Part shown: piece by piece, positions 7,076-10,043 of the stretch
Numbering within the stretch: position 1 is the stretch's first letter
Layout: the number at the start of each line of letters is the position of its first letter
Source: Flavobacteriales bacterium
GTDB taxonomy: Bacteria > Bacteroidota > Bacteroidia > Flavobacteriales > BACL11
Direction: 5' to 3'
DNA length: 10,043 nt
Assembly (NCBI GenBank): GCA_002697505.1
Contig: NZWA01000088.1
Coordinates: 11,319 to 21,361 of the forward strand
Made by a program: the position numbers and the translations under genes
The notes under the pieces: model-generated
Told to the model about the DNA's origin: nothing
The model's database searches: none
What the model saw: only the letters and a program-made list of their open reading frames with translations

Positions 7076-8285
7076 TTTTATTCAACCTTCAAGGAATAAT
7101 TTAAAATACTTGAAGTGGAGTTATGAATCAATCAGAAAGAATCTTGGATACGCACATGAAATTTGTATTGCAGATGATGCAAGTACAGATGGTACAGCAG
7201 AGTGGGTATTGGCTCAAATGAAAAGAGATAAGAATCTCAAAATACATATCAACAAAGGGCCAGAGAGATTAGGACACACCATATTATATGATACATTAAT
7301 AAATGATTATGCAACTAATGATGTTGTTATGATATACCACGCAGATATGTATGCTTGTCCAAGATTAGATGAAGAGGTACTGAAACATATTGAACCAGGT
7401 GTGGTTGTGAGTGGAACAAGAATAGAACCACCACTACATCCTGATGGCCCAGAAAAGATATTGAAAGATTTTGGAATAGAACCTGAAGAGTTTGATGAAT
7501 TAGGTTTGATGGAGTTCTTAAATCATGAGGTTATGAATCAGTATGGTACAGGTATAACTACAGAGGGTATATTTGCTCCTTGGGCTATATTGAAAAGTGA
7601 TTGGGATTACATAGGTGGACATGACCCTATCTTTGCTCCACAATCAAAAGAAGATTCAGATATCTTTAATCGATTCCATCTCGCGAATTTTAAATTCAAA
7701 CAAACATGGGGTGGGTTTGTATACCATATGACTTGTAGAGGTAGTAGATTCAAAGATGGTGCGATGAGAAATCCTGCAGGACAGGTGTTTATGAAAGGTA
7801 GAGAATCAAGTGAGTGGTTAAGACAGAATCTAAAATCAACAAGAGAGTTCATTAGAAAATGGGGACACATGGTAAAACATGATAAGATGATGAAACCAAT
7901 AGTACCACCAAAGTATGATGTTGCCTTTGTTGCATATAATTGTACTAAAGAGATGTTGAATGAGTTAGAACCGTGGTGTAGTAAAATATATTTGGATTTA
8001 GGTGATTCAGATAATATTCATGCATACACACAAGTAGAACAACCAAAAACATCAACAGATTTAGGTGAGAAAATAAAACTCTATGGTAATAGTAAAATAT
8101 CAGAGTTACATGATGTGTGTGTTGAGTTTGATTGTAATCAGTTGAATGCAGAGAATTTCCAACACTTGGTGAACCTATCTCAAATAATAGAAGATAGTGG
8201 AGAGGTTGGAGTATCTCAATTGGATATATTCAAGGTTTACATTAGTAAGTTGGATACCTACGAGAACGAGTTAATAAGATTATGA
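7050..8285 (+). CDS. GT2 family glycosyltransferase with a C-terminal extension
   Basis: 411 aa. The first 230 residues are a GT2 (GT-A) domain: ISFIQPSRN (8-16), then ICIADDASTDGT (38-49), where Asp42-Asp43 bind the nucleotide. DVVMIYHADMYACP (91-104) holds the metal site as H97-A-D99 instead of the common DxD. APWAILKSDWDYIGG (176-190) is the acceptor-side strand. KEDSDIFNRF (200-209) contains the ED catalytic base, and YHMTC (225-229) carries the late His. Residues about 285-411 form a separate region beginning PPKYDVAFVAYNCTKE that is not recognised; it has alternating hydrophobic strands and a helical end. The start is TTG with a good ribosome site. It overlaps the epimerase by 26 bp and the following gene by ATGA. 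It is the longest protein of the cluster and is predicted to be cytoplasmic. Confidence 0.85.
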   Translation: MTKKYQTISFIQPSRNNLKYLKWSYESIRKNLGYAHEICIADDASTDGTAEWVLAQMKRDKNLKIHINKGPERLGHTILYDTLINDYATNDVVMIYHADMYACPRLDEEVLKHIEPGVVVSGTRIEPPLHPDGPEKILKDFGIEPEEFDELGLMEFLNHEVMNQYGTGITTEGIFAPWAILKSDWDYIGGHDPIFAPQSKEDSDIFNRFHLANFKFKQTWGGFVYHMTCRGSRFKDGAMRNPAGQVFMKGRESSEWLRQNLKSTREFIRKWGHMVKHDKMMKPIVPPKYDVAFVAYNCTKEMLNELEPWCSKIYLDLGDSDNIHAYTQVEQPKTSTDLGEKIKLYGNSKISELHDVCVEFDCNQLNAENFQHLVNLSQIIEDSGEVGVSQLDIFKVYISKLDTYENELIRL

Positions 8286-8518
8286 CATACTTCATACTAC
8301 ACAAAAAAGAATCAAAAGAAAATTTAATGTTCAGTAGTAATATATTAGGTGAAGAGAGTTTGGGTAGTTTTTATCCAGAACAAGGTTGGACGGCACTGAA
8401 CAACATGATACATAAGAGTCCTGAATCATTAGAGAATTATACTATTCTTAATGAACAAGGTAAGAAGTACACACTAACAGAATTCTTAGATACAGTCGAG
8501 AAGTTAAAAATAAGATAA
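8282..8518 (+). CDS. Small protein of unknown function
   Basis: 78 aa, soluble. It starts TYFILHKKE and contains LGEESLGSFYPEQGWTALNNMI and a C-terminal charged helix (LTEFLDTVEKLKIR). The ATGA overlap with the GT2 gene means it is the last member of the glycan operon, and its stop lies directly before the promoter at 8526. No fold or function can be given. The even codon use and the coupling to its neighbour make it a credible gene rather than a chance reading frame. Confidence 0.7.
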   Translation: MTYFILHKKESKENLMFSSNILGEESLGSFYPEQGWTALNNMIHKSPESLENYTILNEQGKKYTLTEFLDTVEKLKIR

Positions 8519-8525
8519 AAAGTAC

Positions 8526-8554
8526 TTGACTTGTATACTAAAAAATACTTATAT
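8526..8554 (+). promoter_or_regulatory. Sigma70-like promoter for the 8568-9785 unit
   Basis: TTGACT (8526-8531), 17 bp, TTATAT (8549-8554) is a close match to the -35/-10 pattern and lies in the first real gap of the window. With this -10 the start would be near 8561, inside the ribosome site of the next gene. An alternative -10 is TATACT (8534-8539), which would start near 8546 and leave the ribosome site intact but has no good -35. The first 18 bases (8521-8538) recur at 9781-9798. Confidence 0.6.
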
Positions 8555-8567
8555 TAAGGAGTAATAA

Positions 8568-8729
8568 ATGCCAAAATATAATTGGGAAGAATGGGAAGAA
8601 CTCGAAGAAGAGACCTTTCGTGAATCTATCAAACCAAAGATTAAACCAAAAAGGAAGAAAAAGAGTTATGATGAAGTTAATCAGAAACAGAACAATCACA
8701 TCAATAAGAAACATCCTAATCGCAGGTAG
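8568..8729 (+). CDS. Small highly charged protein (53 aa), unknown function
   Basis: A strong AAGGAG (8556-8561) lies 6 nt before ATG 8568, directly after a promoter, so this short frame is very likely translated. The N-terminal third is acidic and aromatic (NWEEWEELEEETF, residues 5-17). The middle and C-terminus are strongly basic (KPKIKPKRKKK, 22-32; KKHPNRR at the end). Such a split-charge peptide could bind nucleic acid or a host protein, as many early phage peptides do, but no family is recognised. Its last 59-62 bp overlap the lipoprotein gene in another frame. Confidence 0.75.
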   Translation: MPKYNWEEWEELEEETFRESIKPKIKPKRKKKSYDEVNQKQNNHINKKHPNRR

Positions 8730-9201
8730 TATATTTTTTATTGGGTGTGAAGATACCTATTATGAAAAGGAACCATTCATATCATTTGAATGGGATGTGC
8801 GATTACCTATAGATGAGAATGGGTATTATCATTTAGAAATGAATAGAGATACATGGCAAACCACACATAGGATTAGTGGTAATGTTAGTGGATATCAAGC
8901 TCAAGTACCAGTAATGGTGAATTGGGAATCAGATTTATATTGGGTGTTGGGAGATACACTTGGATATATAGTAAAGAGTGGATATACTGATGAATGGGTT
9001 TATGTTGCCTATGATACAGTATATGTTACGGGTTTTAGTGGAGAAGAAGTTAGAACCACGAATTGGACATCTTATAGTAATTCGGATGGAGAAATAAATA
9101 ATATGATTGCACCAGTTAGGTCGATGATTGGTGATACACTAAGTGTTGGTGCATATTATAATTACGAGTTGATAGAGGTGTTCGAAATCGTATTAGATTA
9201 A
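8671..9201 (+). CDS. Probable lipoprotein with beta-rich (Ig-like) domain
   Basis: 176 aa from ATG 8671; ATG 8668 is equally possible and adds one Met. A farther TTG at 8620 would put 16 residues in front of the signal. The N-terminus KLIRNRTITSIRN is basic, followed by hydrophobic ILIAGSIFFIG and Cys26, a lipobox-like FIGC for signal peptidase II. The Phe at -3 and Ile at -2 are unusual but tolerated. The mature part is acidic (CEDTYYEKEPF) and then rich in alternating strands with Thr, Tyr and Val; it looks like one Ig-like sandwich of about 140 residues. It would be anchored in the inner or outer membrane. Phage lipoproteins often block receptors or DNA entry of later phages (superinfection exclusion, e.g. 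T5 Llp); that role is an inference here. AAGGAAG (8651-8657) or AGAG (8662-8665) may serve as ribosome site. Confidence 0.72.
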   Translation: MKLIRNRTITSIRNILIAGSIFFIGCEDTYYEKEPFISFEWDVRLPIDENGYYHLEMNRDTWQTTHRISGNVSGYQAQVPVMVNWESDLYWVLGDTLGYIVKSGYTDEWVYVAYDTVYVTGFSGEEVRTTNWTSYSNSDGEINNMIAPVRSMIGDTLSVGAYYNYELIEVFEIVLD

Positions 9202-9205
9202 GGAG
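9200..9205 (+). promoter_or_regulatory. Ribosome binding site that selects a TTG start
   Basis: AAGGAG overlaps the lipoprotein stop and stands 7 nt before TTG 9213. A GTG at 9208 and an ATG at 9219 nearby are in other frames and close quickly, so TTG is the only start that fits this site. Confidence 0.7.
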
Positions 9206-9212
9206 AAGTGCA

Positions 9213-9512
9213 TTGCAATATGTATTAGTAAACAAATATGATGAGATTATAACATCGGTTAATTTAGAAAGTGAAGTAGGTATAAGTGGTGCAACCACAT
9301 ACTTTCAAGGTGTAAAGAAAATGCCAGATAGAAAGTCATTCAATAATTTATGGAAAGTAATGACAAGGGAAGAGTATGACAAACAATTTAAGGCAGGTAA
9401 TCGAAAACCATCATCACAAGGATATAATTGGTGGGAAGAAGAAAAAGCAATAACAGACGAAGAGATGAGTTTATTCGAGAAGAAAAGACGAGTAGGTCCA
9501 TCTAAATTATAG
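9213..9512 (+). CDS. Soluble protein of unknown function (TTG start)
   Basis: 99 aa. The N-terminal half has short strands (QYVLVNKYDEIITSVNLES) and the middle is basic and aromatic (FNNLWKVMTREEYDKQF). A Trp pair (NWWEEEKAITDEE, 72-84) is followed by a basic end (KKRRVGPSKL). No signal peptide or membrane helix is seen. It is flanked by the lipoprotein gene (11-bp gap) and a membrane-protein gene (9-bp gap), each with its own strong ribosome site, unlike the overlapping style of the glycan cluster. No family is recognised. Confidence 0.7.
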   Translation: MQYVLVNKYDEIITSVNLESEVGISGATTYFQGVKKMPDRKSFNNLWKVMTREEYDKQFKAGNRKPSSQGYNWWEEEKAITDEEMSLFEKKRRVGPSKL

Positions 9513-9521
9513 GAGAAAATT

Positions 9522-9785
9522 ATGGAACCAGTGTGGTTAGCATTTGCATGTGGTTTATTCATTGGTAGTTGTTTAGGGTTTTTAATATTAGGGTTAGTTA
9601 GTATTAACCGAGATAATAAACTCAAAGACACAATAGTAGATAACGAGGGTAGGATACAAGAGTTAGAACTACAGAGAGAATTACTTAAAGGTGAGATATT
9701 CAGATTAAGTAAGAACTACAAACCAAGAAAACCGCAACCAAGATTAAGAAGAAATCTTCATAAGAAAAATAAGAAAAATAAGTAG
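9522..9785 (+). CDS. Small single-pass membrane protein with coiled coil and basic tail
   Basis: 87 aa with AGGAG (9511-9515) 6 nt before the ATG. Residues 4-27 (VWLAFACGLFIGSCLGFLILGLVS) form one membrane helix with small-residue GxxxG-like spacing. Residues 31-65 are a charged heptad-like helix (DNEGRIQELELQRELLKGEIF). The end is strongly basic (KPRKPQPRLRRNLHKKNKKNK). By the positive-inside rule the C-terminus should be cytoplasmic, which argues against an inner-membrane spanin even though the gene lies near a lipoprotein gene. A DNA- or membrane-associated host-takeover protein is possible. No family is recognised. Confidence 0.7.
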   Translation: MEPVWLAFACGLFIGSCLGFLILGLVSINRDNKLKDTIVDNEGRIQELELQRELLKGEIFRLSKNYKPRKPQPRLRRNLHKKNKKNK

Positions 9786-9814
9786 TTGAATTTTATACAG
9801 AGTTTTTATATATA
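9786..9814 (+). promoter_or_regulatory. Sigma70-like promoter for the last gene
   Basis: TTGAAT (9786-9791), 17 bp, TATATA (9809-9814), with a predicted start near 9821. It begins right at the stop of the preceding gene and lies in a 66-bp gap, one of only two real gaps in the window. Bases 9781-9798 match 8521-8538 at 15 of 18 positions (AGTAnTTGAnTTnTATAC). Confidence 0.55.
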
Positions 9815-9831
9815 CGATACTTATTATCGTA
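9813..9831 (+). promoter_or_regulatory. Inverted repeat over the predicted transcription start (operator or 5' hairpin)
   Basis: TACGATA, 5-nt loop CTTAT, TATCGTA: perfect 7-bp arms. The centre (9822) falls on the start predicted from the -10 at 9809-9814. A repressor site is one reading. If transcription starts further upstream, it would instead form a hairpin in the leader ahead of AGGAA (9841-9845). No T-run follows, so it is not a terminator. Confidence 0.5.
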
Positions 9832-9851
9832 ACCAAATATAGGAAACTAAC

Positions 9852-10043
9852 ATGAACCAAAAAGATAGAACAGAATTTGACCTCATTCACAATAAGATTG
9901 ACCACATTACACAATCTATTGATGAGTTGAAACAAGAGATGGAAACTGCACATTTAAAGACAGATGAAAATCTAAGTTTTATTAAAGAGAATCTATTCAA
10001 TCCACATGAGGGATTATGGGCAGAAACAAAACTCAATACACGA
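9852..10043 (+). CDS. Coiled-coil protein, 5' part only (cut by right edge)
   Basis: 64 codons are visible, open to the end of the window. The ATG follows AGGAA (9841-9845) by 6 nt. The visible protein is a long hydrophilic helix with heptad-like Ile/Leu/Phe spacing (FDLIHNKIDHITQSIDELKQ, then HLKTDENLSFIKENLF), ending in FNPHEGLWAETKLNTR. This resembles the start of small phage coiled-coil proteins in which a membrane helix may follow, but that part is missing. It has its own promoter and possible operator, so it may be controlled separately from the genes before it. Function unknown. Confidence 0.75.
   Translation, partial: MNQKDRTEFDLIHNKIDHITQSIDELKQEMETAHLKTDENLSFIKENLFNPHEGLWAETKLNTR

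Noticed and set aside
8620..8670. Longer lipoprotein start (TTG 8620)
   Set aside because: It places a long charged stretch before the signal peptide, while ATG 8668/8671 gives a normal basic n-region.
9522..9785. Inner-membrane spanin paired with the upstream lipoprotein
   Set aside because: Charge distribution puts the coiled coil and basic tail in the cytoplasm, and the lipoprotein is a large beta-rich protein unlike short Pro-rich outer spanins.
9813..9840. Inverted repeat read as a Rho-independent terminator
   Set aside because: The stem is AT-rich and short and no T-run follows on either strand.
9305..9953. Minus-strand frames at 9305-9631 and 9744-9953
   Set aside because: They lie opposite + strand genes with good ribosome sites; the second runs through the promoter/operator gap and has low-complexity hydrophobic content typical of AT-rich antisense.
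1..10043. tRNA genes, CRISPR arrays, insertion sequences
   Set aside because: No cloverleaf with CCA-end features, regularly spaced repeats, transposase or terminal repeats were seen on reading both strands; a covariance-model search could still find a degenerate tRNA.

Overview
The window is AT-rich (roughly one third G+C by eye). Every credible gene is on the + strand and neighbours overlap almost everywhere, mostly by ATGA-type or 14-29 bp overlaps with Shine-Dalgarno (SD) sequences inside the upstream gene. Arg is mostly AGA and Leu mostly TTA/TTG. Several small genes of unknown function sit between enzymes. This architecture suggests a large tailed phage, probably from a marine or aquatic low-GC host that uses SD sequences. 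No capsid, tail, terminase or replication gene is in view, so the phage assignment is inference; a bacterial surface-glycan island is the main alternative.

Region 1 (1-8518) is one unbroken block of 13 genes with no internal promoter visible; transcription must enter from left of the window. In order: the 3' end of a probable ATP-grasp ligase, a very compact class V PLP aminotransferase, a HAD phosphatase, a GT-A glycosyltransferase with a DxD motif, a second GT-A-like protein, a miniature APS-kinase-like P-loop kinase, a membrane-anchored protein of unknown function, a small probable beta-barrel protein, a NodB-type deacetylase without a signal peptide, a GT-B glycosyltransferase, an extended-SDR sugar epimerase/dehydratase, a GT2 glycosyltransferase with an unassigned C-terminal extension, and a short unknown protein. 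Together these can make or interconvert a nucleotide sugar (SDR), add or remove amino/acyl groups (aminotransferase, deacetylase), phosphorylate or dephosphorylate a small molecule (P-loop kinase, HAD), ligate (ATP-grasp) and transfer sugars (four transferases of at least two folds). The likely product is a decorated glycan placed on the virion, on phage DNA or on the host surface; which of these cannot be read from the sequence.

Region 2 (8519-9785) begins with a sigma70-like promoter and carries a 53-codon acidic/basic protein, an overlapping probable lipoprotein (a candidate superinfection-exclusion or envelope protein), a soluble unknown protein with a TTG start, and a small membrane/coiled-coil protein.

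Region 3 (9786-10043) has a second promoter that shares an 18-bp motif with the first and overlaps a 7-bp-arm inverted repeat, followed by the 5' part of a coiled-coil protein cut by the right edge.

No tRNA, rRNA, CRISPR array, insertion sequence or convincing terminator was seen.
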